Below are positions 35,698-44,385 of a stretch of DNA of 49,207 nucleotides, in pieces (the first letter of the stretch is position 1; the number at the start of each line of letters is the position of its first letter). The translations under genes were made by a program, and so were the position numbers. Where the stretch lies: assembly GCA_012800795.1 (NCBI GenBank), contig JAAZIQ010000005.1, positions 1-49,207 on the forward strand, in the 5' to 3' direction. The DNA comes from Bacillota bacterium. Lineage in GTDB: Bacteria > Bacillota > Dethiobacteria > Dethiobacterales > Dethiobacteraceae. The notes beneath the pieces were generated by a model. The model made no database searches. It saw nothing but the letters and a program-made list of their open reading frames with translations, and was not told where the DNA came from.

Positions 35698-36735
35698 ATG
35701 CATATAGTTACAGGTAATATCCATATTCACAGCCGTCATTCCGATGGCTCGGCTGCTATTCCCGAAATTGCTGCCGCCGCAGCCAAAGCCGGGCTTGATT
35801 ATATTATTGTGACCGATCATCAGACCCTTTCCGGCCTTCCGGAAGAAGGTTATCATCATGGAGTGCTGGTGTTGGTGGGGATGGAAATCAACCGTACAAA
35901 AAATCATTATCTGGCACTTGGTATTAGACGGGAAATCCCGGATAATGATGAATCGCCACAAGCAGTCATTGATGCAGTTAATGAACAGGGCGGCCTTGGT
36001 TTTATTGCACACCCTTTTGAAAAAGGATCACCCTTTGTTTTAGACGGTATCACTTATCCCTGGCAGGATTGGAAGGTGCAGGGATTTACAGGGATAGAAG
36101 TCTGGAATTGGTGTTCACAGTGGCGTGACGGCATCCAAAAACTGCTTAAAGGCCTTTTTTATGCATACTTTAAGCCAGACGGTCCCATTTCCGGACCCTG
36201 CCCGCAGGCTTTAAAACTTTTTGACAAGATTGCACAAAAACAAAAGATTACCGCTATTGCCGGCTCAGACGCTCACAATTGGCACTTTCGCTATGGCCCC
36301 TTTCAGCGCTGCATCTTTCCCTATGAGTATCTCTTTCGTACAGCTAATAACAGCCTTTTGCTAAAAGAACCTTTAAGCCAAAATGTCAAGAAAGCCAAAA
36401 AACAAATACTTGAAGCTTTACGTACCGGCCGGGCCTATATTATTAATCATCTTTTGGGCAAAGCAGACGGTTTTTCCTTTTTTGTTGCCAACGAAAAAGG
36501 CATTTTTAATTTGGGTGATACTGTTACTCTCACCGCAAACACCACCCTTTCTGTCCGCTGTCCCTTCGTTTCTGCCCGGCATTTATCCATTAGCATTTTA
36601 AGAAACGGCACTGTCTGGCAGCAGGAGGAAAACAATCGCTGCAACTATCAAATAACGGAAAAAGGAACTTACCGCGTGGAAATTCGTCATAAAAAGAAAT
36701 CGTGGATTTTTACTAACCCTATTTATGTAGTATAA
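35698..36735 (+). CDS. PHP-domain metal-dependent phosphoesterase (CehA/McbA type)
   Basis: The 345-residue protein opens with a PHP domain: NIHIHSRHSDGS (first metal motif), VTDHQTLSG (second), GMEI and IAHPF, and GSDAHNW near residue 193. All the usual His/Asp/Glu ligands are in place. The last 85 residues look like a beta domain (ILRNGTVW, GTYRVEIRHKKKSW) as in CehA/McbA proteins. No signal peptide is seen, so it is probably cytoplasmic. It hydrolyses a phosphoester of unknown identity; a role on a polymer precursor or phosphonate ester is possible given its position between LCP genes, but not shown. It is not a CpsB-type tyrosine phosphatase in overall layout. Confidence 0.82.
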   Translation: MHIVTGNIHIHSRHSDGSAAIPEIAAAAAKAGLDYIIVTDHQTLSGLPEEGYHHGVLVLVGMEINRTKNHYLALGIRREIPDNDESPQAVIDAVNEQGGLGFIAHPFEKGSPFVLDGITYPWQDWKVQGFTGIEVWNWCSQWRDGIQKLLKGLFYAYFKPDGPISGPCPQALKLFDKIAQKQKITAIAGSDAHNWHFRYGPFQRCIFPYEYLFRTANNSLLLKEPLSQNVKKAKKQILEALRTGRAYIINHLLGKADGFSFFVANEKGIFNLGDTVTLTANTTLSVRCPFVSARHLSISILRNGTVWQQEENNRCNYQITEKGTYRVEIRHKKKSWIFTNPIYVV

Positions 36736-36878
36736 TTTAGTAAGAGAAATGCTTTTTTATATTTATATTGGCAAAATTTTGCCTTTATCAACTTTTTTAA
36801 TTCCTTAATAAATAAAGGTATTACCTATGCCCTGTCGAAGAGTATTTAGATAAGGTAAGGGATCTGCGGAGGTTTCAG
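36736..36878 (+). other. Gap between PHP and second LCP genes
   Basis: It holds a 14-bp perfect palindrome GGCAAAATTTTGCC (36770-36783) followed by a T-rich stretch, which may act as a weak terminator, and a GCGGAGG site for the next gene. No promoter is convincing. Confidence 0.35.
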
Positions 36879-38396
36879 ATGGACATGCATGAAAATAACA
36901 AGCTTGAAACGGTAAAACCAGCACCAAAAAATTTTTTACAAAAGGCAGCTGCTGCCTTTAAAAAATGGAAAAGACCTTACAAGTTTTTGGCTGTTTTGCT
37001 AATGCTTCTGATACCTCTTGGTGCATATAGTACTTGGTATTATTACCGCATCACTAAACCGGACGAACTTTTTGAGCCGCCTACTAAAAAAGAACCGGTA
37101 AAATCACCGGAAGTTGATTGGGATGTAAACAAATATTTTAGTAGGAACATTGTCAATATTGTCCTGCTTGGTTTTGACGGCAGCGAAGCCCGTGATGCCA
37201 TCTATTCCATTTACCGTACCGATACCATTAAAGTTGTTTCCGTTAATTTTGATGAAAACACCATCCATATTATCGATATTCCGCGGGATACTTACACCCG
37301 CATTGCCGATACTCCGACTTTTGATAAAATAAACCATTCTTATTATTATGGTTATAAATACAGCGGACGCCAAGATAGGCACGCCGCCGGCATTGACTAT
37401 ACTTTAAAAAGCATCAGTAATGTTTTGGGCGGTATTCCTTTTCATTATTATGCCGCTGTCGATATGGACGGCGTGGTAAAAATGGTGGACGCCATCGGCG
37501 GGGTAAAATTTGATGTTCCTTTTGATGTTTACGATACTAAAGGCAAGCTGAGAATTAAGCAGGGTGAACAAATCCTAAAGGGTAAAGACTATCTTTATTA
37601 TTTACGTACCCGTGCCGTAGGCGGCGATATTGGGCGCGTCAATCGGCAAACAGAATTATTACTTGCTACTTTGGACCATTTCCGAACCGAAGGGTTGGTT
37701 AAAAATATACCTACTTTATATTCTACTTACCAGAAATATATAGACACCAATTTAACCAATCAGCAAATAATTTCTTTAGCTCTTTATGTCGGCAAATTAG
37801 GCAGCAAAGCTGTGCAGCAGCATACATTAAAGGGAACCGGTCAGTCCCGGGACGGCATATATTATATGGTTTTGGACCGTAATCTTGTCTCGCAGGTTAT
37901 GCATGATGTTTTTGGGATCGACTACATGCCGCCTGCCATTGCCAATCTTACTGATACCATCCCTGCGGCACCAAAGGCCTTTGCTGCCGGCATCATTGAA
38001 GTGGACGGAAAGAAAGCCATCAGCCTTACTTGGCAGCAGGGTGACAGCCACAATAGAGAATATAATCTTTACCGCAGTGTAAACGGCGGCGCAGAACAGC
38101 TGCTGGCCCAAAGACAAAAAGAACAAAATTTCCTCGATTATGATGTGCAGCCAGGCAATAGCTATCGTTACCGTTTGGAGGCTGTTAATTATCGCGCTGT
38201 TTCCGATTCTGTTACGGTAAGTTTATCTTTAACAGCTGCACAACTACCACAAGAGCAGCCACCGGAATTGCCTGAAGAAGCTGAAAAGCCAAACCCGCAG
38301 GAGCCGGCAGAACCGGAGGAGCCGCAGAGCCCCGAAGAGCCGCCTGAGTCGCAAACTCCTCCCATGGCAGGGAGCACAGATAGTGAACAATTTTAG
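36879..38396 (+). CDS. LCP family ligase with C-terminal fibronectin type III domain
   Basis: The 505-residue protein has a cytoplasmic basic start, one membrane helix (about 39-58), an LCP domain (about 85-340) and an added C-terminal part. LCP motifs are IVLLGFDGSEAR, RTDTIKVVSVN, IDIPRDTYT, DKINHSYYYG and YLRTRAVGGDIGRVNRQTELL. From about 365 to 450 there is a fibronectin type III-like module (ISLTWQQGDSHNREYNLYRS ... YRYRLEAVN), then a tail of about 55 residues rich in Pro and Glu. The module would face the wall and may bind glycan or protein. It probably attaches the polymer made by the genes downstream. Confidence 0.9.
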   Translation: MDMHENNKLETVKPAPKNFLQKAAAAFKKWKRPYKFLAVLLMLLIPLGAYSTWYYYRITKPDELFEPPTKKEPVKSPEVDWDVNKYFSRNIVNIVLLGFDGSEARDAIYSIYRTDTIKVVSVNFDENTIHIIDIPRDTYTRIADTPTFDKINHSYYYGYKYSGRQDRHAAGIDYTLKSISNVLGGIPFHYYAAVDMDGVVKMVDAIGGVKFDVPFDVYDTKGKLRIKQGEQILKGKDYLYYLRTRAVGGDIGRVNRQTELLLATLDHFRTEGLVKNIPTLYSTYQKYIDTNLTNQQIISLALYVGKLGSKAVQQHTLKGTGQSRDGIYYMVLDRNLVSQVMHDVFGIDYMPPAIANLTDTIPAAPKAFAAGIIEVDGKKAISLTWQQGDSHNREYNLYRSVNGGAEQLLAQRQKEQNFLDYDVQPGNSYRYRLEAVNYRAVSDSVTVSLSLTAAQLPQEQPPELPEEAEKPNPQEPAEPEEPQSPEEPPESQTPPMAGSTDSEQF

Positions 38397-38454
38397 TAAA
38401 TTGCCAAGGTTAAATTTTAAGAAGAGATCATAGTTAAAAGGTTGGTAAAATGAT

Positions 38455-39237
38455 ATGCTACAATATCTGCATGAAGTGATAAAAAGAAAAGATCTGATGA
38501 TTTATTTGGTCACATCAGGTCTTAAAGCACAACACCGTAATAGTTATCTCGGTTATTTCTGGTGGTTGCTGGATCCACTGCTGGGGGTTGGCATCTATTA
38601 TTTTCTCATGGTTATTCTTCTTGGCCGCGGTGACAATCCCGGCTACGGCGGTTTTTTAGTAGTGGGGATGATTGTTTGGCGCTGGCTAAGTTCCACTGTT
38701 AATGCTTCCGCCAAATCAATTGTCCGACAGGCCGGCATTATTTCCAAAGTATATTTGCCTAAATCTATTTTCCCCTTGGGGACAGCCATTTCACAGCTCA
38801 TAAATTTCTTTTTTGGTTTGATAATTATTTTTATTTATATAATTGCTTCCCGCACCGCTGTGGGAATAAATCTTGTGTGGTTGCCTCTGATTATTTTAGT
38901 GCAATTCCTTTTTCTGGTGTCCATTAGTATGATTGTGGCTTATCTTTGTGTTTTTGTCCGTGATATCGACAATATCATCGGCCATGTAATGCGCTTATGG
39001 TTTTATGCTTCCCCTGTAATTTGGGAAGGCAGCCGTTTGGCCGGCACAAAATATGCATGGCTGGTTAAAATTAATCCCATGTCTGCCATTTTAACCAGCT
39101 ATAGAAACATTTTGCTTTACAATAGTGCGCCGGAGCTAAAAAAGCTTGCCCTTATTGGGTTATTTTCCCTGATCCTGATGGTTATTTTGTTTTATTTTTA
39201 CCACCGCTATGAACATAAGATTATTAAAGCTTTGTAA
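38455..39237 (+). CDS. ABC-2 type polysaccharide export permease (TagG/Wzm-like)
   Basis: The 260-residue protein has six membrane segments and the pattern of ABC-2 permeases that export lipid-linked wall teichoic acid or O-antigen: an N-terminal amphipathic start (HEVIKRKDLMIYLV), NSYLGYFWWLLDPLLGVGIYY, SKVYLPKSIFPLG and a C-terminal MSAILTSYRNILLY. It is followed after 11 bases by its ATPase gene. This points to an ABC-transporter route, in which the polymer is completed in the cytoplasm on undecaprenyl phosphate and then exported. No Wzx/Wzy genes are seen. Confidence 0.92.
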   Translation: MLQYLHEVIKRKDLMIYLVTSGLKAQHRNSYLGYFWWLLDPLLGVGIYYFLMVILLGRGDNPGYGGFLVVGMIVWRWLSSTVNASAKSIVRQAGIISKVYLPKSIFPLGTAISQLINFFFGLIIIFIYIIASRTAVGINLVWLPLIILVQFLFLVSISMIVAYLCVFVRDIDNIIGHVMRLWFYASPVIWEGSRLAGTKYAWLVKINPMSAILTSYRNILLYNSAPELKKLALIGLFSLILMVILFYFYHRYEHKIIKAL

Positions 39238-39248
39238 GGTGAGATTAA

Positions 39249-40763
39249 ATGGATGTTTTAAATAAACAGCAGCAGTTAGCTCTAATACAGGCAGAAGATC
39301 TAGGCGTAAAATTCAAAGCCGGACGAAGGCGCGAAGACTTTAAATCCATTCTCTTTAATAACAGGGGAAATTTAGGTGAATTTTGGGCGCTGCGTGAGGT
39401 GAATTTTGCTGTCGCCAGTGCCGATATCATCGGCATTATCGGCTCCAATGGTGCCGGTAAAACCACTTTATGCCGCGTTATTTCACGCCTACTGCGGCCC
39501 GATGAAGGGAGTATCTCCGTACGGGGAGAAGTTTCCGCCCTTCTTTCCCTCGGTGCAGGTTTTCACAGAGAATTATCAGGTAGTGAAAATATCTTTCTTA
39601 ACGGTATGATGCTGGGCTTTTCCCGGCGGCATATGGAAGAAATATATGATGATATTGTAAATTTTGCCGGCCTTTGGGATTTTATTGATCAGCCCATTAA
39701 AAATTATTCCTCCGGCATGCGGGCTCGCTTAGGCTTTAGTATTGCCACCATGTTGGAGCCGGAAATTTTAGTTTTAGATGAAGCATTAAGCACCGGTGAT
39801 GCCGAATTCAATCAGCGTGCCATCAAGAGAACTAAAGAATTGGTGGCTAAAGCCAAAGCGGTGATTATTGTTTCCCATGATATTAATTTTATTGAAAAAA
39901 ACTGTACCAAAGCGATTTGGCTTGATGGGGGCCGCGTAATGGCGGAAGGGGATCCGGCCGAGGTCTGCTCCTTGTACCGCCAAATGGTAGAGGCCGGCCT
40001 TTTAAAGAAAACCTCCAAAAAACGCAAACTCAGACTGAAAAAAACTGACAGTAAAATCGGTGAAGAAGTAGTAATTTTAGCCCAAAATCTAGGCTTATGT
40101 TATAATTATAAGGGTAAAGATTTTTGGGCACTGCGCCACTGTAATTTTACGGTTAAGCAGGGTGAGATTGTTGGCATTATCGGCCCCAACGGCGCCGGTA
40201 AAAGCACCCTCTGCAGTATTTTAAGCGGTATTCTTAAACCCGATGAAGGGACGCTGGAAACAAAGGGAAAAGTTTCAGCACTATTAAGCCTGGGTTCCGG
40301 TTTTAACAAACAGCTGTCAGGCCATGATAATATTTATTTAAATGCGATGATGTTGGGTATGTCCAAACGCAGAGTGGATGAAGTCTACCAGGAAATAGTT
40401 GATTTTTCCGGTTTGGGCGAATTTATTGAAAACCCCATCAAAACTTACTCAAGCGGCATGATAGCGCGTTTAGGCTTCAGTATTGCCACCATGTTAGAAC
40501 CGGATATTTTTATTATTGACGAAGCCCTGGCCACCGGTGATTTGGCTTTTTATGAGAAGGCCAGCGCCAGAATCCAGGAAATGATTAATACCGCTAAAGC
40601 GGTAATGATAGTTACTCATAGCATGAGTTTTGTGCAAAAAGTATGCAATAAAGCCATCTGGTTGAAAAAAGGACAAATAATGTATATCGGCAGTCCCGAG
40701 GAAGCCATCGCTTTATATCAAGCCGATATACAGCGACAGCTGGCAGTCCGGGCTGCACAATAA
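39249..40763 (+). CDS. Polysaccharide ABC exporter ATPase, tandem fusion of two NBDs
   Basis: The 504-residue protein contains two full TagH/Wzt-like nucleotide-binding domains in a row. Each has its own Walker A (IGSNGAGKTT near residue 65; IGPNGAGKST near 312), signature (NYSSGMRARLGFS; TYSSGMIARLGFS) and Walker B (EILVLDEALSTGD; DIFIIDEALATGD). Both look catalytic. The halves are similar to each other, so the gene arose by duplication and fusion. Usual TagH/Wzt partners are single-NBD proteins acting as a homodimer; here one chain supplies both sites. No C-terminal carbohydrate-binding domain of the Wzt type is present. Confidence 0.93.
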   Translation: MDVLNKQQQLALIQAEDLGVKFKAGRRREDFKSILFNNRGNLGEFWALREVNFAVASADIIGIIGSNGAGKTTLCRVISRLLRPDEGSISVRGEVSALLSLGAGFHRELSGSENIFLNGMMLGFSRRHMEEIYDDIVNFAGLWDFIDQPIKNYSSGMRARLGFSIATMLEPEILVLDEALSTGDAEFNQRAIKRTKELVAKAKAVIIVSHDINFIEKNCTKAIWLDGGRVMAEGDPAEVCSLYRQMVEAGLLKKTSKKRKLRLKKTDSKIGEEVVILAQNLGLCYNYKGKDFWALRHCNFTVKQGEIVGIIGPNGAGKSTLCSILSGILKPDEGTLETKGKVSALLSLGSGFNKQLSGHDNIYLNAMMLGMSKRRVDEVYQEIVDFSGLGEFIENPIKTYSSGMIARLGFSIATMLEPDIFIIDEALATGDLAFYEKASARIQEMINTAKAVMIVTHSMSFVQKVCNKAIWLKKGQIMYIGSPEEAIALYQADIQRQLAVRAAQ

Positions 40764-40781
40764 AAATTAGGAAGGAAGCGC

Positions 40782-41918
40782 ATGATGTCCACTTACTATA
40801 ATCCGGTACAAATTCATTATGGTGTAGCTACTCTGGCAAAACTTGCGGAAATTGTGCAAAAAAAAGGCGGAAAAAAAATATTGATGTTAACGGGAGCCCG
40901 TTCTTTAAAGGCTTCAGGCCATTTAGATAAAATCTTAAAGCAATTGCAGTGTTTTGAAGTTTTTGTGCAGGACAGTATCCCCTCAAATCCGGATGTGGAA
41001 GATATTTTACGCCTCAAAGAAGCCACCGATCATTTTCCCTATGATTTGATTTTGGCTGTAGGCGGCGGCAGTGTCATCGATGCCGCTAAAGCTTTGGCTG
41101 CTTTTCGCCAAATGAATTTCCGGAATGTAAATGAAGTGCGGGCTGTCATTAAGGATAAAATCTATGCTGATAGTCCCCACATCTGTCCCGTCTTAGCAGT
41201 ACCTACCACCGCCGGTACAGGCTCGGAAGTTACGCCTTGGGCCACCATTTGGGATCGGCAAGAGGAACAGAAATATTCCCTTGAAGCTCCGGCCCTTTTC
41301 CCACAGTCCGCCATAGTGGATCCCGTTCTAACCCAAAATCTTTCTCCTGTTCTGACGGCTTCTTCGGCCCTCGATGCTTTGGGACATGCCCTGGAGGCTT
41401 ACTGGTCTAAAAACACAAATGCAATTGTGCGTCTTTATGCCTGTGAGGCGCTTAGTAAAATCGTCCAAAATCTTGGTTTGCTGTTAGAGAATTTAAATGA
41501 TCTTGATTTACGCACGGAAATTGCTTACGGCAGCCTTTTTGCCGGGCTGGCCTTTAGTAACACCAAAACAACGGCTTGCCACTCCATTTCTTATCCTTTA
41601 ACCCTGCAGTTTGGCATCAATCACGGTGTGGCTGTCAGTCTGACATTGGGTGCAATGCTTGCAAAAAACGAAGCGGCATTAAGAGAAAAAGAAAAGCTGT
41701 ATGCAGCATTAAACATAAAGCATCCTTCCGAATTAACAGCCTGGATCCAGACAATTTATGAGCAGGCCGGACTGCCAAAAAGGCTGAGGGATTATGGTGT
41801 CTTGGAAAGTGATTTGCCTAAAATTGTAGAGAAATCATACACACCCGGCCGTATGGATAATAACCCGGTGGAAGTGGATAAATCTTTCTTATTGGATCTT
41901 TTGCGATCAATTTATTAA
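40782..41918 (+). CDS. Iron-containing alcohol dehydrogenase, probable phosphonoacetaldehyde reductase
   Basis: The 378-residue enzyme is a group III Fe-ADH with an intact active site: D198 and H202 in SALDALGHALEAY, H267 in ACHSIS and H281 in NHGVAV. The NAD(P) loop GGGSVIDAAK and PTTAGTGSEVT are also present. Group III enzymes reduce many aldehydes. Because the next two genes are PEP mutase and phosphonopyruvate decarboxylase, the best reading is phosphonoacetaldehyde to 2-hydroxyethylphosphonate, as for the Fe-ADHs in fosfomycin and phosphinothricin pathways. No aminotransferase is present, which argues against 2-aminoethylphosphonate. AGGAAGGA precedes two possible ATG starts (40782, 40785). 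Confidence 0.87.
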   Translation: MMSTYYNPVQIHYGVATLAKLAEIVQKKGGKKILMLTGARSLKASGHLDKILKQLQCFEVFVQDSIPSNPDVEDILRLKEATDHFPYDLILAVGGGSVIDAAKALAAFRQMNFRNVNEVRAVIKDKIYADSPHICPVLAVPTTAGTGSEVTPWATIWDRQEEQKYSLEAPALFPQSAIVDPVLTQNLSPVLTASSALDALGHALEAYWSKNTNAIVRLYACEALSKIVQNLGLLLENLNDLDLRTEIAYGSLFAGLAFSNTKTTACHSISYPLTLQFGINHGVAVSLTLGAMLAKNEAALREKEKLYAALNIKHPSELTAWIQTIYEQAGLPKRLRDYGVLESDLPKIVEKSYTPGRMDNNPVEVDKSFLLDLLRSIY

Positions 41919-41948
41919 GCAAATCAGAAAGAAACCGGAGGGGGAAAG

Positions 41949-43247
41949 ATGAAAAAAGTATATTTGGCCATGAGTGCAGATATTATTCACCACGGCCATA
42001 TTAATGTCATTAAAGAGGCAAGTAAGCTGGGTGAAGTAACGGTAGGTGTTCTGACCGATGATGTTGTTGCCGGCTATAAGCGTTTCCCGCTTTTAACTTT
42101 TGCAGAAAGAAAAGCAATTATTGAAAACATTAAGGGCGTAAGCCGCGTCATACCCCAGGAAACGCTGGATTATGTACCCAATCTGCTAAAACTGCGGCCG
42201 GATTATGTGGTGCACGGCGATGATTGGCGCACCGGCGAACAAAAAACAGTCCGCCAGCGGGTGATAGACACCTTAAAGCAATGGGGCGGCGAGCTGGTGG
42301 AGGTAAAATATACGGAAGGCGTTTCTATTACTCAGCTTGACGAGGCAATTAAAAAAATTGGCACCACACCTACTGCACGCCTCAACCGTTTACGCCGGCT
42401 TTTAGAAATTAAGCCTTTAATCCGCGTATTGGAAGCGCATAACGGCCTGACGTCGCTGATTGTGGAAAAAACCAAAGTACAACAAAACGGTAAAGTAAAG
42501 GAATTTGATGCCATTTGGCTTAGCAGCCTATGCGATTCCACCGCCAAAGGCAAGCCCGATATTGAACTGGTGGATTTAACCTCGCGCTTAAATACCATCA
42601 ATGAAATTTTAGATGTTACCACCAAGCCCATTATTTTAGACGGTGATACCGGCGGTCAGATTGAGCACTTTACCTATGCGGTAAAAACCTTAGAGCGTTT
42701 AGGAGTTTCTGCCGTAATTATTGAAGATAAAATTGGCTTAAAAAAGAATTCTCTTTTTGGTACTGAGGTAGAACAAACACAAGATTCCATCGAGAATTTT
42801 GCCAAGAAAATTAATGCCGGGAAAAAAGCACAAGTAACGGATGCTTTTATGATCATTGCCCGCATTGAAAGTTTAATCTTAAAGGCTGGTTTAGATGATG
42901 CTTTGGCCCGGGCTAAAGCTTATATTGCTGCCGGTGCCGATGCCATTATGATCCATAGTAAAGAAAAAGATCCGGATGAAATTTTTGCCTTTTGTGCCGA
43001 ATATGCCAAATTCCCTTACAAGGTACCTTTAGTGGCTGTACCCACATCTTATAACCACGTGACAGAAAAGGAATTACAGGCTGCCGGAGTCAATATTGTG
43101 ATTTATGCCAACCATCTTATTCGCAGTGCCTATCCTGCCATGCAAAAAACGGCGCGCTTGATTTTGGAACATGAGCGTTCGCTGGAATGTGATCCCCATT
43201 TAATGCCGATTAATGAAATTTTAACGCTTATCCCTGGGGGTAAATAA
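41949..43247 (+). CDS. pepM: Phosphoenolpyruvate mutase with fused N-terminal nucleotidylyltransferase domain
   Basis: PEP mutase converts PEP to phosphonopyruvate, the entry step of almost all phosphonate biosynthesis. The 432-residue protein has an N-terminal cytidylyltransferase-type domain (about 1-135) with an HxGH motif (H14-H15-G16-H17 in SADIIHHGHINVIKEA) and TEGVSIT near residue 122. The C-terminal PepM domain (about 150-432) carries EDKIGLKKNS from E259. This is the exact EDKx5NS motif that separates true mutases from other isocitrate-lyase-superfamily enzymes. Fusion of activation and C-P bond formation in one chain suggests that the final phosphonate is used as a CMP ester. It lies between the reductase and decarboxylase genes. 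Confidence 0.94.
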   Translation: MKKVYLAMSADIIHHGHINVIKEASKLGEVTVGVLTDDVVAGYKRFPLLTFAERKAIIENIKGVSRVIPQETLDYVPNLLKLRPDYVVHGDDWRTGEQKTVRQRVIDTLKQWGGELVEVKYTEGVSITQLDEAIKKIGTTPTARLNRLRRLLEIKPLIRVLEAHNGLTSLIVEKTKVQQNGKVKEFDAIWLSSLCDSTAKGKPDIELVDLTSRLNTINEILDVTTKPIILDGDTGGQIEHFTYAVKTLERLGVSAVIIEDKIGLKKNSLFGTEVEQTQDSIENFAKKINAGKKAQVTDAFMIIARIESLILKAGLDDALARAKAYIAAGADAIMIHSKEKDPDEIFAFCAEYAKFPYKVPLVAVPTSYNHVTEKELQAAGVNIVIYANHLIRSAYPAMQKTARLILEHERSLECDPHLMPINEILTLIPGGK

Positions 43248-43248
43248 A

Positions 43249-44379
43249 ATGCTGCAGCCGGCTGATTTTTATCATCTTTTAGCCAAACATAACATTCGTT
43301 TTTTTACCGGCGTTCCCGATTCACTGTTAAAGGATTTTTGTGCCTATGTCACAGATAATACTGCTCCGCAAAACCATATTATTGCCGCCAATGAAGGGAA
43401 TGCAGTGGCCATTGCGGCAGGCCGCTATTTAGCGCTGAGGGAGATTAGCCTTGTGTATCTGCAGAATTCAGGCTTAGGCAACATTGTAAACCCCGTTGCT
43501 TCTCTGATTGACCCTTTAGTTTACAGTATTCCGGTGCTCTTCCTTGTGGGATGGCGCGGCGAGCCGGGTATTAAGGATGAGCCGCAGCATGCCAAACAGG
43601 GACAAATTACTTTAGGTCAATTAGAGCTGCTGGGAATCAAGTATAAAATTTTACCCACATCTTTTGCAGAAGCACAAACTGTTTTACAGGAAGCAGTTAA
43701 ATATATGCAAACACAGCTTGCTCCCTTTGCTTTAGTGGTGCCCAAAGGGACCTTTGCTCCATATAGTTTGCAAAATAACCCCCAGGCACCTTATCCACTC
43801 ACCAGAGAAGAGGCGCTGCAGTGTCTGGTATCACAGCTTACGGCAAGCGACATTGTGGTGGCCACTACGGGTAAAACCTCCCGGGAGCTGTATGAATACC
43901 GCAGGGCTTTAGGGCAAGGACATCAAAATGACTTTTTAACTGTCGGTTCCATGGGACATGCTTCGCAGATTGCACTGGGCATCGCCTTTGCTAAACCGCA
44001 CTGCAATGTCTATTGCTTTGATGGCGACGGCGCTCTGCTGATGCATATGGGAGGCATGGCCATTATTGGTAGCCAAAAGCCGCCTAATTATAAACATATT
44101 GTCTTTAATAACGGTGCCCATGATTCGGTAGGCGGCCAGCCAACTGTGGGCCATTTGATAGATATTCAGTCTATCGCCAAAGCTTGCGGCTACCGGACTG
44201 TACTGCAGGCACAAAGCAAAGAAGAAATATATAAGCAAGCACAAGCCTTAAAAGAAAGCACCGGACCTGCACTTTTAGAGATAAAAATAAAAAAAGGGGC
44301 GCGTAAGGATTTAGGCCGCCCCCAAACAACGCCTCAGCAAAATAAAGAGGCCTTTATGCAGTTTTTAGCTAAACTTTAA
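43249..44379 (+). CDS. Phosphonopyruvate decarboxylase
   Basis: The 376-residue thiamine-diphosphate enzyme decarboxylates phosphonopyruvate to phosphonoacetaldehyde, the step that pulls the unfavourable PepM reaction forward. Landmarks are TGVPDSLLKDFCAYV at the N-terminus, the TPP-activating glutamate in AANEGNAVAIAAG, GWRGEPGIKDEPQH, and the TPP/Mg motif FDGDGALLMHMGGMA ending in FNNGAHDS near residues 257-292. Length fits Ppd rather than the longer sulfopyruvate or acetolactate enzymes. It starts 1 base after the pepM stop, so the two are surely cotranscribed. AEPT-type aminotransferase genes are absent nearby. Confidence 0.94.
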   Translation: MLQPADFYHLLAKHNIRFFTGVPDSLLKDFCAYVTDNTAPQNHIIAANEGNAVAIAAGRYLALREISLVYLQNSGLGNIVNPVASLIDPLVYSIPVLFLVGWRGEPGIKDEPQHAKQGQITLGQLELLGIKYKILPTSFAEAQTVLQEAVKYMQTQLAPFALVVPKGTFAPYSLQNNPQAPYPLTREEALQCLVSQLTASDIVVATTGKTSRELYEYRRALGQGHQNDFLTVGSMGHASQIALGIAFAKPHCNVYCFDGDGALLMHMGGMAIIGSQKPPNYKHIVFNNGAHDSVGGQPTVGHLIDIQSIAKACGYRTVLQAQSKEEIYKQAQALKESTGPALLEIKIKKGARKDLGRPQTTPQQNKEAFMQFLAKL

Positions 44380-44385
44380 ATTGGA

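Noticed and set aside
40782-44379. 2-aminoethylphosphonate as pathway product
   Set aside because: No aminotransferase gene is present in the cluster, whereas a complete reductase is, so 2-hydroxyethylphosphonate fits better.
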